54,479 bases of DNA from the NCBI GenBank assembly GCA_022865485.1, contig JALHSZ010000013.1, forward strand, positions 1-54,479. The letters are read 5' to 3'. A program made the position numbers and the translations under genes. The DNA is from Dehalococcoidales bacterium (lineage in GTDB: Bacteria > Chloroflexota > Dehalococcoidia > Dehalococcoidales > BS750m-G39). Under the pieces are notes generated by a model. The model was not told where the DNA came from. It worked only from the letters and a program-made list of their open reading frames with translations, and did no database searches. This document shows positions 1-8,379 of the stretch, one piece after another (the stretch's first letter is position 1; each line of letters starts with the position of its first letter).

Positions 1-67
1 ATAGCTCAGTCGGTAGAGCACGTTCTTGGTAAGAACGGGGTCACCAGTTCGAATCTGGTTGTGGGCT
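1..67 (+). tRNA. tRNA-Thr (GGT anticodon), 5' end cut by window edge
   Basis: The D arm (stem 4-7/16-19), anticodon arm (21-25/33-37) and T arm (43-47/55-59) all fold. The anticodon loop 26-32 carries GGT at 28-30, which reads ACC (Thr). The 3' acceptor strand is 60-66 and the discriminator base is T67. Base 1 corresponds to tRNA position 7, so about six acceptor bases lie outside the window. CCA is not encoded. It sits 21 bp before tuf and may be cotranscribed with it. Confidence 0.93.
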
Positions 68-88
68 TTAATTAAAGGGGGTTAAAAA

Positions 89-1291
89 ATGGCAAAGAAG
101 AAATTCGAACGGACTAAGCCCCATTGCAACGTGGGCACCATCGGTCATGTTGACCATGGTAAGACAACATTGACTTCGGCAATAACTATGGTACTGTCTA
201 AGGCAGGGGGTACCCAATTTCGTGCCTTTGATAGCATCGATAATGCTCCTGAAGAGAAGGCACGCGGTTTGACCATAGCTATTGCCCATATTGAGTATGA
301 GACCGAGAAGCGCCATTACGCCCATATCGATTGCCCGGGGCACGCCGACTTTATCAAGAACATGATTACCGGCGCGGCCCAGATGGACGGCGCTGTCCTG
401 GTGGTGAGCGCTCCCGATGGGCCTATGCCCCAGACCAGGGAGCATGTCCTGCTGGCTCGCCAGGTGGAGGTTCCTTACATCGTAGTGGCTCTCAACAAGA
501 TAGACGCCCTCGATGATGAAGAACTGCAGGAGCTGGTGGAGGTAGAGACCAGGGAGTTGCTGACCAAGTATAAGTTCCCCGGTGACGATTTGCCGGTGGT
601 GAAGCTGAGCGCCCTCAAGGCTCTGGAGTGTGGCTGCGGCAAGCGGGAATGCCAGTGGTGCGGCGGCATCTGGAAGCTGCTCGACGCCATTGATGCGTAT
701 ATTCCCACTCCGTCACGACCTAAAGACCAGCCCTTCTTGATGCCGGTGGAGGATGTCTTCAGCATCAAGGGTCGCGGCACCGTGCCTACGGGCAGGGTGG
801 AACGGGGTGTGATTAAACCCGGGGAAGAGGTTGAGATAGTGGGCTTGCACCACGAGTCGCGAAAGACGGTGGCTACCAGCCTGGAGATGTTCCACAAGAT
901 TTTGGACTACGCCGAGCCCGGAGATGCGGTTGGTCTTCTGCTTCGGGGTGTGGAGCGGGATGACATCGAGCGGGGTATGGTCATAGCTGCCCCCGGTTCG
1001 ATTAAGCCGCATACCTATGCCGAGGCTGAGATCTATGTTTTGAGCAAGGAAGAAGGGGGCAGGCATACCCCGTTCTTTAACGGATATAAGCCCCAGTTTT
1101 ATATCAGGACTACCGACGTTACCGGCACCATCGAGCTGCCCGAAGGGGTGGAGATGGTTATGCCCGGTGATAATGTCACCATGAAGATTAAGCTTATCTA
1201 TCCGGTGGCTCTGGAGAAGGGCTTGCGCTTTGCTATCCGGGAGGGGGGTAAAACGGTGGGTGCCGGCACCTTTGGCCGCATCATTGAATAG
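89..1291 (+). CDS. tuf: Elongation factor Tu
   Basis: The 400-aa GTPase delivers aminoacyl-tRNA to the ribosome. The G-domain motifs GHVDHGKT (residues 19-26), DCPGHADF (81-88), NKID (136-139) and SALKAL (174-179) are intact, and domains 2 and 3 follow at normal length. An AAAGGGGG ribosome-binding site precedes the ATG. One oddity is an insert after the SAL motif with cysteines at residues 181, 183, 188 and 191 (C-x-C-x4-C-x2-C), absent from the E. coli protein and spaced like a small metal site. I infer that it marks the lineage. The gene begins the tuf-rpmG-secE-nusG-rplK-rplA cluster. Confidence 0.98.
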   Translation: MAKKKFERTKPHCNVGTIGHVDHGKTTLTSAITMVLSKAGGTQFRAFDSIDNAPEEKARGLTIAIAHIEYETEKRHYAHIDCPGHADFIKNMITGAAQMDGAVLVVSAPDGPMPQTREHVLLARQVEVPYIVVALNKIDALDDEELQELVEVETRELLTKYKFPGDDLPVVKLSALKALECGCGKRECQWCGGIWKLLDAIDAYIPTPSRPKDQPFLMPVEDVFSIKGRGTVPTGRVERGVIKPGEEVEIVGLHHESRKTVATSLEMFHKILDYAEPGDAVGLLLRGVERDDIERGMVIAAPGSIKPHTYAEAEIYVLSKEEGGRHTPFFNGYKPQFYIRTTDVTGTIELPEGVEMVMPGDNVTMKIKLIYPVALEKGLRFAIREGGKTVGAGTFGRIIE

Positions 1292-1293
1292 AC

Positions 1294-1461
1294 ATGGCGA
1301 AGAAGTCTGAAGCCAGAGTTGTTATCCATCTTGCCTGCACCGAGTGCAGCGAGAGGACATATACTTCCACTAAGAACAAGAGGAATGACACCCAGCGCTT
1401 AGAGCTTAAGAAGTATTGCCCCCGTTGCCGCAGCCATACCCTGCACAGGGAGACAAAATAG
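1294..1461 (+). CDS. rpmG: 50S ribosomal protein L33
   Basis: The 55-aa protein starts at an ATG two bases after the tuf stop. It has the L33 form: a basic N-terminus, then two CxxC pairs (residues 15/18 and 42/45) that make the zinc ribbon of the Cys-containing L33 type, and a Lys/Arg-rich end. L33 binds the 50S subunit near the E site. The rpmG-secE-nusG order is common in bacteria and supports the call. The near-zero spacing implies cotranscription with tuf. Confidence 0.95.
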   Translation: MAKKSEARVVIHLACTECSERTYTSTKNKRNDTQRLELKKYCPRCRSHTLHRETK

Positions 1462-1493
1462 TGCGGCAGCGTAGAGGTATTTGAGGCCGTTTG

Positions 1494-1703
1494 ATGACTC
1501 ATCGCACTGCTACCAAACGTTCCCGGTTTCGGTTCATTGGCGAGATTATAGCCGAGCTGAGGAAGGTGGTCTGGCTCTCCCGGCGAGAGGCGATTTACCT
1601 GACCTTCCTGGTGCTGGTGGTTACCGTTGCCGTGGGTATAATGCTGGGTGCCTTTGACTACGGTTTTACGCAACTGGTGGATAAGTTGTTTCTGGGCGGA
1701 TAG
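1494..1703 (+). CDS. secE: Preprotein translocase subunit SecE
   Basis: This 69-aa short-type SecE has a basic amphipathic N-terminal half containing the conserved ELRKVVW stretch (about residues 21-27), followed by one transmembrane helix (about 38-58). SecE clamps SecY in the inner-membrane translocon. A TTG three bases upstream (1491) is in frame. I prefer the ATG at 1494 because a GAGG site lies seven bases before it. Its position between rpmG and nusG is the usual one. No tRNA-Trp gene lies in the 32-bp gap before it. Confidence 0.93.
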   Translation: MTHRTATKRSRFRFIGEIIAELRKVVWLSRREAIYLTFLVLVVTVAVGIMLGAFDYGFTQLVDKLFLGG

Positions 1704-1755
1704 GGGCCTAGCTGTTTTCCAATTTTAATTATTTGTTTGAGTGAGGGGTTTTTTG

Positions 1756-2310
1756 GTGGCTGAGAAGCAAAATAAGGTGGCGGAAAGTCAAAAAGACTGG
1801 TTTGTGATTCATACCTATTCCGGGTATGAAGAACGGGTTAAGAAGAATCTTGAGCAGCGCATCAAGTTTATGGACAGCGCTGAAGAGATTGGCGATATAA
1901 TCATACCTACCGAGGTGGAGATAGAGGTTAAGAACGGGCAGCGGCGGAATGTGGATAAGAAGATATTGCCCGGTTACATCCTGATCAAGATGAATATGAG
2001 TGACCAGAGCTGGAATATAGTGCGTAACACACCGGGGGTCACCGGTTTTGTCGGCAGCGGCACTAAGCCGACGTCCCTGCTCGAGGACGAGGTCAACCAG
2101 ATTTTAAAGCAGATGTCCGCCGAAACCCCCAAGGTTAAGGTCGGCTTCCGTAAGGGGCAGAGCGTGCGGGTGACCAGCGGGCCTTTTATCGATTTTGTCG
2201 GGGTGGTGGATGAAATAAGCACTGATAAGGGTAAGGTCAAGGTGCTCCTGTCCCTGTTCGGGCGGGAGACACCGGTTGAGCTTGACTTCTTACAGGTGGA
2301 GAAGCTCTAG
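1756..2310 (+). CDS. nusG: Transcription termination/antitermination factor NusG
   Basis: The 184-aa protein has the N-terminal NGN domain with the [11 protein letters not shown] opening and the LPGYI core motif, and a C-terminal KOW domain ([13 protein letters not shown], then a short linker). It binds RNA polymerase and couples it to Rho or the ribosome. In-frame GTG (1741) and TTG (1753) starts lie upstream. The GTG at 1756 is chosen because an AGGGG site lies seven bases before it and the protein then begins with the usual charged leader. It precedes rplK as in most bacteria. Confidence 0.96.
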   Translation: MAEKQNKVAESQKDWFVIHTYSGYEERVKKNLEQRIKFMDSAEEIGDIIIPTEVEIEVKNGQRRNVDKKILPGYILIKMNMSDQSWNIVRNTPGVTGFVGSGTKPTSLLEDEVNQILKQMSAETPKVKVGFRKGQSVRVTSGPFIDFVGVVDEISTDKGKVKVLLSLFGRETPVELDFLQVEKL

Positions 2311-2318
2311 GAGATAAA

Positions 2319-2741
2319 GTGGCTAAGAAAGTTAAAGCCGTAATTAAGTTGCAGATTCCCGCGGGTAAGGCGAACCCGGCACCGCCGGTGGGGCCGGCCC
2401 TGGGGCAGCACGGGCTTAATATTATGGCATTTTGTAAAGAATACAACGACCGTACCGCCAGCCAGGCGGGCTCTATTATTCCGGTGGAGATAACCGTCTT
2501 CGATGACCGCTCTTTCACCTTCATCACCAAGACGCCGCCGGCTACCGATTTGCTCAAGAAAGCGCTGGGGCTGGAAAAAGCCTCCGGCGACTCCGGCCAT
2601 GAGAAGGTGGGCAAGATATCCCGAGCCCAGCTTCGCGAGATAGCCGAAATTAAGGCCAAAGATTTAAACGCTACCACTATTGAGGGGGCGGAGCGCATCA
2701 TCGAAGGCACCGCCCGCAGTATGGGGATTGAGGTAGAATAA
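2319..2741 (+). CDS. rplK: 50S ribosomal protein L11
   Basis: The 140-aa protein has typical L11 length. It carries the N-terminal [20 protein letters not shown] signature and a C-terminal rRNA-binding domain ending in [12 protein letters not shown]11 forms the GTPase-associated stalk base with the L10/L12 complex. The start is a GTG eight bases after nusG. The next gene follows after a single base, so the two are translationally close. Confidence 0.97.
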   Translation: MAKKVKAVIKLQIPAGKANPAPPVGPALGQHGLNIMAFCKEYNDRTASQAGSIIPVEITVFDDRSFTFITKTPPATDLLKKALGLEKASGDSGHEKVGKISRAQLREIAEIKAKDLNATTIEGAERIIEGTARSMGIEVE

Positions 2742-2742
2742 A

Positions 2743-3456
2743 GTGACCAAACATGGCAAGAAGTATGCCGAGGTGCTGAAAATGGTGGATAGGGATAAGA
2801 CCTATACCCCGGAAGAGGCTATCGGCATCGCTAAGAAGGCGGCTTTTACTAACTTTGACGAAACGGTCGAGCTTCACCTCCGCATGGGGGTCGATCCGCG
2901 CGACGCCACCCAGCAGGTGCGCGGCGTGGCTCTCCTGCCCCATGGTCTGGGCACGAAGGTGCGCGTGCTGGTTTTTGCCCAGGGTGAAGCCGCCCGAGCC
3001 GCCGAAGCTGCTGGTGCCGATTCTGTCGGCGGCGACGATATGGTTAAGAAGATCGAGGACGGCTGGTTGGAATTTGATACCGCTATCGCCACCCCCGATA
3101 TGATGGGTAGGGTCGGCAAGCTGGGTAAAATTCTGGGGAGGAAGGGGCTGATGCCCAACCCCAAGTCGGGGACGGTGGTGGTGGCGGAAGATATCCCCCG
3201 GGCAATCGACGAAGCCCGCAAGGGGCGGGTGGAGTTTAAGCTGGACAAGACCGCTATCATTCATGTCGTCCTGGGTAAGGTTAGCGTTGAGGAAGACAAG
3301 TTGCTGGCTAACCTGACGGCGGTGATGGAGGCGGTGATGAAGGCTAAGCCCAGCGGGGCTAAGGGACAGTATGTCAAGACTGCTTCTTTAACCACTACCA
3401 TGGGGCCGGGTATAAGGCTCGACCTTAAACCAGCCCTGTCTTTAACTTCCAGTTAA
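2743..3456 (+). CDS. rplA: 50S ribosomal protein L1
   Basis: The 237-aa L1 protein has both domains. The inner rRNA-binding region includes the [14 protein letters not shown] signature (about residues 130-143). L1 forms the mobile stalk near the E site and in many bacteria represses its own operon. The GTG start lies one base after rplK. In most genomes rplJ follows directly. Here four acyl-CoA-related genes (3.5-6.8 kb) come between L1 and L10. Confidence 0.97.
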   Translation: MTKHGKKYAEVLKMVDRDKTYTPEEAIGIAKKAAFTNFDETVELHLRMGVDPRDATQQVRGVALLPHGLGTKVRVLVFAQGEAARAAEAAGADSVGGDDMVKKIEDGWLEFDTAIATPDMMGRVGKLGKILGRKGLMPNPKSGTVVVAEDIPRAIDEARKGRVEFKLDKTAIIHVVLGKVSVEEDKLLANLTAVMEAVMKAKPSGAKGQYVKTASLTTTMGPGIRLDLKPALSLTSS

Positions 3457-3486
3457 TAGTTAGTCTAGAGTGAAAGGGGATATCTG

Positions 3487-4638
3487 ATGGCGGACGTTGC
3501 TATTGTCGGTGCTGGCCAGAGTGTTTTCAGCCGTGACTGCGGCGTATCTATCCGGGAGCTGGCTTTTGATGCTTTTAAGGAGGCGCTGGAGGGGTTGGAT
3601 ATCACTACCAGTGATATCGACGCTTCCATTATCTGTTCGGCGCCAGAGTATGATAAGCAGCGCTCACCGGCCGGCTTGATATCGGAGTATCTGGAGTTAA
3701 CCCCCAAGCCGAGCTTCTACGTGGAGACGGTCTGTTCCTCCAGCAGCACGGGATTACGGGTCGCCTGGTCGCTGGTTAAATCGGGCCTGCACAAGGTGGT
3801 GGCGGTAATCGGTTTTCAGAAGATGTCCGAGCTTTCCTCCCGTGACGCTGCCGAGAGAATGGGGCGGGGGGCGGATATAATCTGGGAATCGCCCTTCGGG
3901 CTGACCATGCCCGCGGGGTATGCCATGTACGCCCGGGCGCACATGGATAAGTATGGCACCACCGAGGAGCATTTAGCCAAGGTGCGGGTCAAGAATTCGC
4001 ACTACGGGGCGACCAATCCCAAGGCGAACTACCGCAAGGAGTTGAGCCTGGAGGATATCCTCAATTCGGATATGATAACCACCCCGCTGAAGAAGTTCGA
4101 TTGCTGCGCCAACGCCGACGGCGCTTCCTGCGTTATCGTCGCCCGAGGCGATGTGGCTAAAGGCATCACCAATATTCCTATCTGGGTGGTGGGGTTGGTG
4201 GCGGCTACCGATACCATGACTATGGCGGGCCGGAAACAGCTCACCGGCTTGCAGTGTGCCCAGGAAGCCGCCAAGCAGGCGTACAAGATGGCCGGCGTCA
4301 AGCCGCAGGATATCGATGTCGCCGAGGTCCACGATTGTTTTACCGTCTCCGAGATCTTAGCTTACGAAGACCTGGGCTTTGCCAAGCCCGGGGAGGGAGC
4401 AGGGTTGATTGAAGATAAAGAGACCTACGTCGACGGCAAGATACCGGTAAATGTTGACGGCGGCTTGCTGTCCAAGGGTCATCCTATAGGCGCTACCGGT
4501 GGCTCCCAGATAAGAACAATTGTTCGACAGCTCCGGGGCCAGGCTACCGAGTCCCAGGTGAAGGGGGCCGAAATAGGGCTTGTGCATAATATCGGTGGCA
4601 TCGGGCAATACGGTAACGTAACCATTCTCAGGAGGTAG
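3487..4638 (+). CDS. SCP2-type thiolase (acetyl-CoA C-acyltransferase-like), first copy
   Basis: The 383-aa thiolase-fold protein is of the SCP2/non-specific lipid-transfer thiolase type. The nucleophile cysteine lies in ETVCSSSSTG (about residues 79-88). The HDCF motif (about 279-282) and GHPIGATGG (about 328-336) supply the other catalytic residues. Such enzymes make or cleave 3-oxoacyl-CoA. The next gene, only four bases away, is a DUF35 zinc-ribbon/OB protein. In archaeal mevalonate enzymes and in steroid side-chain degradation, thiolases and DUF35 proteins form complexes, so I infer a two-protein enzyme. The substrate is unknown. Its place inside a ribosomal-protein cluster is unusual. 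Confidence 0.9.
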   Translation: MADVAIVGAGQSVFSRDCGVSIRELAFDAFKEALEGLDITTSDIDASIICSAPEYDKQRSPAGLISEYLELTPKPSFYVETVCSSSSTGLRVAWSLVKSGLHKVVAVIGFQKMSELSSRDAAERMGRGADIIWESPFGLTMPAGYAMYARAHMDKYGTTEEHLAKVRVKNSHYGATNPKANYRKELSLEDILNSDMITTPLKKFDCCANADGASCVIVARGDVAKGITNIPIWVVGLVAATDTMTMAGRKQLTGLQCAQEAAKQAYKMAGVKPQDIDVAEVHDCFTVSEILAYEDLGFAKPGEGAGLIEDKETYVDGKIPVNVDGGLLSKGHPIGATGGSQIRTIVRQLRGQATESQVKGAEIGLVHNIGGIGQYGNVTILRR

Positions 4639-4642
4639 CTTA

Positions 4643-5056
4643 ATGGGCTTTGAGAATTTTGGCACGGTCAGTTTTACCACGGAAGCCAAGGCGGCTGAGT
4701 TTATCACCTATCTGGAACAGGGCAAGGTGATGGCGACCCGGTGCCCTAAGTGCGGGGTGAGCTATTTCCCGCCCAAAGCCGATTGCCCCAGCTGCCTGTC
4801 GGGGGAGGTGGAGTGGTTTGAGGTTAAGGGCAAGGGTAAGCTGGCTACCTATACCATAGTCAATTACGGGCCGTCGGGCTTCGAGAACGACGCCCCCTAT
4901 ATTCTGGCGCTGGGCGAGTTCGAAGGGGGCATCCAGATTATGTCCCGCTTGAGTAAGGATATCGCGCCCAGCGATATAAAGGCGGGTATGAGCCTGGTGG
5001 TCAGTTCGCTAAAGCGGCCCGACGGCAGAATTAGCTACGAATTTAAAAAAGGCTAG
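4643..5056 (+). CDS. DUF35 zinc-ribbon/OB-fold acyl-CoA-associated protein, first copy
   Basis: The 137-aa protein has a rubredoxin-like zinc ribbon with two CxxC pairs (CPKC and CPSC, about residues 33-52), followed by an OB-fold (about 60-130) typical of DUF35. Family members bind acyl-CoA and partner with thiolases or HMG-CoA synthase. It is four bases from the upstream thiolase and 20 bases from the next thiolase, so one transcript is likely. I infer that it is the partner of the 3487 thiolase. Confidence 0.88.
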   Translation: MGFENFGTVSFTTEAKAAEFITYLEQGKVMATRCPKCGVSYFPPKADCPSCLSGEVEWFEVKGKGKLATYTIVNYGPSGFENDAPYILALGEFEGGIQIMSRLSKDIAPSDIKAGMSLVVSSLKRPDGRISYEFKKG

Positions 5057-5076
5057 GCAAGATAAGGAGGTCAAGA

Positions 5077-6258
5077 ATGGCGGATAGAAAAGTTTGTATT
5101 CTCGGCGGTGGCATGAGTAAGTGGGGGGTGCGGGAGGCAAGCATCGTAGATATGGCCCAGGAAGCGGCTAAGGATTGTTTTGACGATGTTCCCGTACTTA
5201 AGAAGGAGGACGTGGATGGTCTTCTGTTCGCTTCTTCTTACTGCGGGCGCCGCTCTTTCCAGGTCAACGCGGCTCCGGTCATAGCCGAGCGCATCGGCAT
5301 TAAGCCGACCAGCATGTGCACCAGGGTTGATACGCTGTGTGCCGGCGGCAGCTCGGGCATTATCCTGGCGACGGGGCTGATAAAGGCCGGGATGGCCGAC
5401 ATTATGATAGTTATCGGCGGTGAGAAGCTTTATACGCCGCAGCGGTGGGAGACCTATTACAGCGAGCTGGCTTCCATAGACCATGATTGGGACGGAGCCC
5501 AGGGCATAGGTTTGCCGCCTCCTTTCTTCAGCATGACCGCCCAGGAGCATATGAAACGCTACGGGACGACTAAAGAGCAGCTGTCGGCGGTCTCGGTGAA
5601 GAACCGCCGTAACGGATTAAACAACCCCAAGGGGCATTTCCAGAAGGCGGTTTCACTGGAAGAGGTGATGGCTTCCCGACCGATAGCTCCACCTCTGGGG
5701 CTCCTTGACTGCACTCCGGTTACCGACGGCTGTGCCGCGGTGATATTAACTCATGAAGATAAAGCCAAGGAGCTTTCCGATAGGCCTTTGGTCTACGTCA
5801 GGGGTACGGCTCAGGTCGCCCTTCACAGTATGTCGATGAACTGGCCGGGCGAAGACCTGACTGATTGGGTTCACCTGAGAACAGCCGCCAAGAAGGCTTA
5901 CGAGAGGGCGCGAGTGAGCCCCGATGATATTGACGTCGCTCAGACCCATGACTGCTTTACCATCTCGGAGATTATCGAGATGGAGGACCTGGGCTTCTGC
6001 AAGAAGGGGGAGGGGGGACCCTTTGTCGAGTCGGGAAAGAGCGATTTCGGCGGCAAGATCCCGGTAAATACCGACGGCGGTCTTCTCGCCTGCGGGCATC
6101 CCTTCGGCGGCACTGGCATCCGCCAGGCGCGCGAGATAGTCTACCAGCTGCAGGGAAGAGCCATCGGGCAGGTGGAAGGCGCTAAGATAGGGCTGACGCA
6201 TAACTTAAGCGGACTTAACGTCGAGCATACCATACTCATCTACGGAAGAGAGCCCTAA
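5077..6258 (+). CDS. SCP2-type thiolase, second (diverged) copy
   Basis: The 393-aa paralogue of the upstream thiolase keeps the nucleophile cysteine in DTLCAGGSSG (about residues 86-95) and the HDCF motif. Its C-terminal loop reads GHPFGGTG where the first copy has GHPIGATG. A good AAGGAGG site precedes the ATG. The difference suggests another substrate rather than redundancy, but that is inference. It lies between the two DUF35 genes in the order thiolase-DUF35-thiolase-DUF35. Confidence 0.88.
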   Translation: MADRKVCILGGGMSKWGVREASIVDMAQEAAKDCFDDVPVLKKEDVDGLLFASSYCGRRSFQVNAAPVIAERIGIKPTSMCTRVDTLCAGGSSGIILATGLIKAGMADIMIVIGGEKLYTPQRWETYYSELASIDHDWDGAQGIGLPPPFFSMTAQEHMKRYGTTKEQLSAVSVKNRRNGLNNPKGHFQKAVSLEEVMASRPIAPPLGLLDCTPVTDGCAAVILTHEDKAKELSDRPLVYVRGTAQVALHSMSMNWPGEDLTDWVHLRTAAKKAYERARVSPDDIDVAQTHDCFTISEIIEMEDLGFCKKGEGGPFVESGKSDFGGKIPVNTDGGLLACGHPFGGTGIRQAREIVYQLQGRAIGQVEGAKIGLTHNLSGLNVEHTILIYGREP

Positions 6259-6289
6259 TAATCTAACAAATTATAATAAGGGGGGAGTT

Positions 6290-6775
6290 ATGACAGTACT
6301 GGGAGTACCAATTTTAGAAGGTTTGTACCCGTCGACTATGGACCTTTATCCCTTGGAGGCCAAGGAGTTCAACCGGATTCACCCGTTTTACGAGAACCTG
6401 AGGCAGAAACGGTTCACTACCACCAAGTGTAAGAAGTGCGGTAGTGTGCCTTTCCCGCCGCGGGTCGTTTGCCCGAAGTGTAATTCGGATGACCTGGAGT
6501 GGGTGGACCTGCCCACGCAGGGTAAGGTGCTGCGTTTCACCGAAGAGGTGGCCGGAGTGCCCCACGGCTTTGAAGCGCCTCTGATTCATGCCCTGATTGA
6601 CCTGGGTGAGGGACGCAAGCTCCTCTCCCGTGTCGTTAACTGCAAAGAGGGGCAGCTTAAAGAGGGGGCTACCGTCAAGCTGGCTGTCTTTGACATACCG
6701 GCGATGGTAGTGGAGAACAGGGGTGCGATGGAGGAAAGGCCGAGGGTATTTTTTGCCTTCGAGCCGGTAAAGTAG
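6290..6775 (+). CDS. DUF35 zinc-ribbon/OB-fold protein, second copy
   Basis: The 161-aa protein has an N-terminal helical segment (about residues 1-40, longer than in the first copy). The zinc ribbon CKKC...CPKC (about 45-63) and the OB-fold follow. A GGGGGAG ribosome-binding site precedes the ATG. It probably partners the 5077 thiolase. The gene ends just before the L10 leader, which marks where the ribosomal cluster resumes. Confidence 0.87.
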   Translation: MTVLGVPILEGLYPSTMDLYPLEAKEFNRIHPFYENLRQKRFTTTKCKKCGSVPFPPRVVCPKCNSDDLEWVDLPTQGKVLRFTEEVAGVPHGFEAPLIHALIDLGEGRKLLSRVVNCKEGQLKEGATVKLAVFDIPAMVVENRGAMEERPRVFFAFEPVK

Positions 6776-6806
6776 TAAAATAGTAAAGTAATAGAGTAAA
6801 ACATTT

Positions 6807-6910
6807 CCTGAGACAGCGGGTGCCTTTAGGGGCTCAAAATAAATGCCTGCCGAGGACAAGAAGGATTTTAATGTAGGTCCTTGTGCGGCAGGCGCAAGGA
6901 CTTACTTTTT
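6807..6910 (+). promoter_or_regulatory. Ribosomal protein L10 leader with attenuator hairpin
   Basis: The region upstream of rplJ has the look of the L10 leader RNA family: a CTGAGACAGCGGGTGCC opening, then alternative stems. Stem A pairs 6845-6852 with 6886-6893 (8 bp, perfect). Stem B pairs 6877-6886 with 6892-6901 (10 bp with one G-U) and is followed by TTACTTTTT, so it looks like an intrinsic terminator. The two stems share bases and cannot coexist. By analogy with known L10 leaders, binding of L10(L12)4 would favour termination. Which form L10 binds here is inferred. Confidence 0.82.
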
Positions 6911-6925
6911 AGGGGGTGATGAATA

Positions 6926-7453
6926 GTGGCCACAAAGGAAAAGAAGGCGCAGGTTATCGATAGCCTGCAGGAGGTTATTTCCCGGTGTAGCGTCGGCGTT
7001 CTGACCGACTATCGGGGGCTGACTGCGGCCGAGATGACCGCACTGCGCCGCCAGTTAAGGGGAGCTGGCGTTGAGTACAGGGTGGTGAAGAATACGCTGG
7101 CGCGTTTTGCCGCCGCGAGGGCGGGTAAGGGCGAGCTGGCCGGATTTTTCGAGGGACCGGTGGCGATTGCTTTCGGCTACGGTGATATCACCGAGCCAGC
7201 CAAAGCTTTAGCCGCCTATATTCAAGCTTCCAAGGTAGGGATGACGGTCAAGGGCGGCTTCCTGGGCGACAGGGTGCTTAGCCCGAAGGAAGTCGAGACC
7301 CTGTCTAAACTACCATCAAGGGAGATTTTGCTGGCCAGGGTTGTGGGCGGAATACAGAGCCCAATCTCGGCTTTGGTCAGCTGTCTTAGCGCCCCTATGG
7401 CGGGGCTTGTGGGGGTGCTACAGTCAAGAATTAAACAATTGGAGGGAGAATAA
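6926..7453 (+). CDS. rplJ: 50S ribosomal protein L10
   Basis: The 175-aa stalk-base protein begins at GTG behind a strong AGGGGGTGAT site. The N-terminal domain shows the family pattern [15 protein letters not shown] and [12 protein letters not shown] (about residues 28-65). The C-terminal helix, which binds L7/L12 dimers, is present. It sits one base before rplL and is controlled by the leader upstream. It is separated from rplA by the thiolase/DUF35 genes. Confidence 0.96.
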   Translation: MATKEKKAQVIDSLQEVISRCSVGVLTDYRGLTAAEMTALRRQLRGAGVEYRVVKNTLARFAAARAGKGELAGFFEGPVAIAFGYGDITEPAKALAAYIQASKVGMTVKGGFLGDRVLSPKEVETLSKLPSREILLARVVGGIQSPISALVSCLSAPMAGLVGVLQSRIKQLEGE

Positions 7454-7454
7454 G

Positions 7455-8012
7455 ATGACAGCAGAAGAAGCCAAAGGCAAGAAAGAGGCCGAGAAGCCCG
7501 AAGCTGAGCTAAAGGAACCCGAAGCTAAGGCTGAAGCTAAACCAGAAGCCAAGGCTGAAGTGAAGGAGCCAAAAGCTAAGCCAGAGGCTAAGCCCGAAGC
7601 CAAGGCGGAGAAGAAGACAGCGACCAAGAAGTTGTCCAAGGGCGTCGAGGACATAATGGCGACCATAAAGAAGATGAACGTGCTTGAGCTATCGGAACTG
7701 GTGAAGGCCCTGGAGACCGAGTTCGGCGTTAGCGCTTCGGTGGCGGTGGCGGCACCAGCCGCGGGTGGAGCAGCTGCGGCTCCAGCGGCGACTGAAGAGC
7801 AGACGGAGTTCAGCGTCGTCCTCAAGGCGATAGGGGCCAACAAGATTAACGTTATCCGTGCCGTCAGGGAGATGACGACCCTGGGGCTGAAGGAAGCCAA
7901 GGACTTCGTCGAGGGCGCCCCGCAGACGGTAAAAGAGGGAGTTACCAAGGACGAAGCCGCCACGATGAAGCAGAAGCTGGAAGCAGCCGGCGCTACCGTT
8001 GAAGTAAAATAA
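7455..8012 (+). CDS. rplL: 50S ribosomal protein L7/L12 with an N-terminal charged extension
   Basis: The C-terminal ~128 residues are an ordinary L7/L12: dimerisation domain ([17 protein letters not shown]), an Ala-rich hinge, and the factor-binding domain ending in [10 protein letters not shown]. The ATG at 7455 is one base after rplJ and follows a GGAGGGAGAATAAG site. It adds about 57 residues rich in Lys, Glu, Ala and Pro, with repeated KPEAKAE-like units, making 185 aa against the usual ~120-130. An internal ATG (7656) could give a shorter form but would remove part of the first helix. The extension is unusual for this protein. Confidence 0.93.
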   Translation: MTAEEAKGKKEAEKPEAELKEPEAKAEAKPEAKAEVKEPKAKPEAKPEAKAEKKTATKKLSKGVEDIMATIKKMNVLELSELVKALETEFGVSASVAVAAPAAGGAAAAPAATEEQTEFSVVLKAIGANKINVIRAVREMTTLGLKEAKDFVEGAPQTVKEGVTKDEAATMKQKLEAAGATVEVK

Positions 8013-8027
8013 AGCTGGGGTTTTTCG

Positions 8028-8285
8028 GTGACTTCTGGCGAGTATTTTATACCTATTGGTATCGGTGGCTTTTTCGCCATCGTGGGCATCATCTTGATTT
8101 TTCTGGGCCGGGGAGAAGAACGTAATTACTACGACTCCCTGGCCAGTCGCCCTGACGCCAGGGAGTTCCTGGAGCGATGGCCGGAGCGCTCCCGGGTGGG
8201 GACACTGAAAATAGGCGGCTGGATAGCCCTTATTGTTGGCGTGCTGCTGATGGTAATGGGGGGCGCCTTCTGGCTCTGGGGCTAG
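8028..8285 (+). CDS. Small two-helix membrane protein, unknown function
   Basis: The 85-aa protein starts at GTG, 15 bases after rplL. It has two hydrophobic helices (about residues 8-26 and 62-83) separated by a charged segment that includes RPDAREFLERWPERSR. I do not recognise the family. Its spacing suggests readthrough from the rplJL transcript. The consistent helix-loop-helix layout supports a real gene. Confidence 0.7.
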   Translation: MTSGEYFIPIGIGGFFAIVGIILIFLGRGEERNYYDSLASRPDAREFLERWPERSRVGTLKIGGWIALIVGVLLMVMGGAFWLWG

Positions 8286-8379
8286 AGAGCCTGCGTTGCC
8301 ACGATTGCTTCTCGCCCTCCTCTATCAGCGTCATTTACCCCGACATGCGGAATATACCCTATTTTGACGGGTGTTTTTA

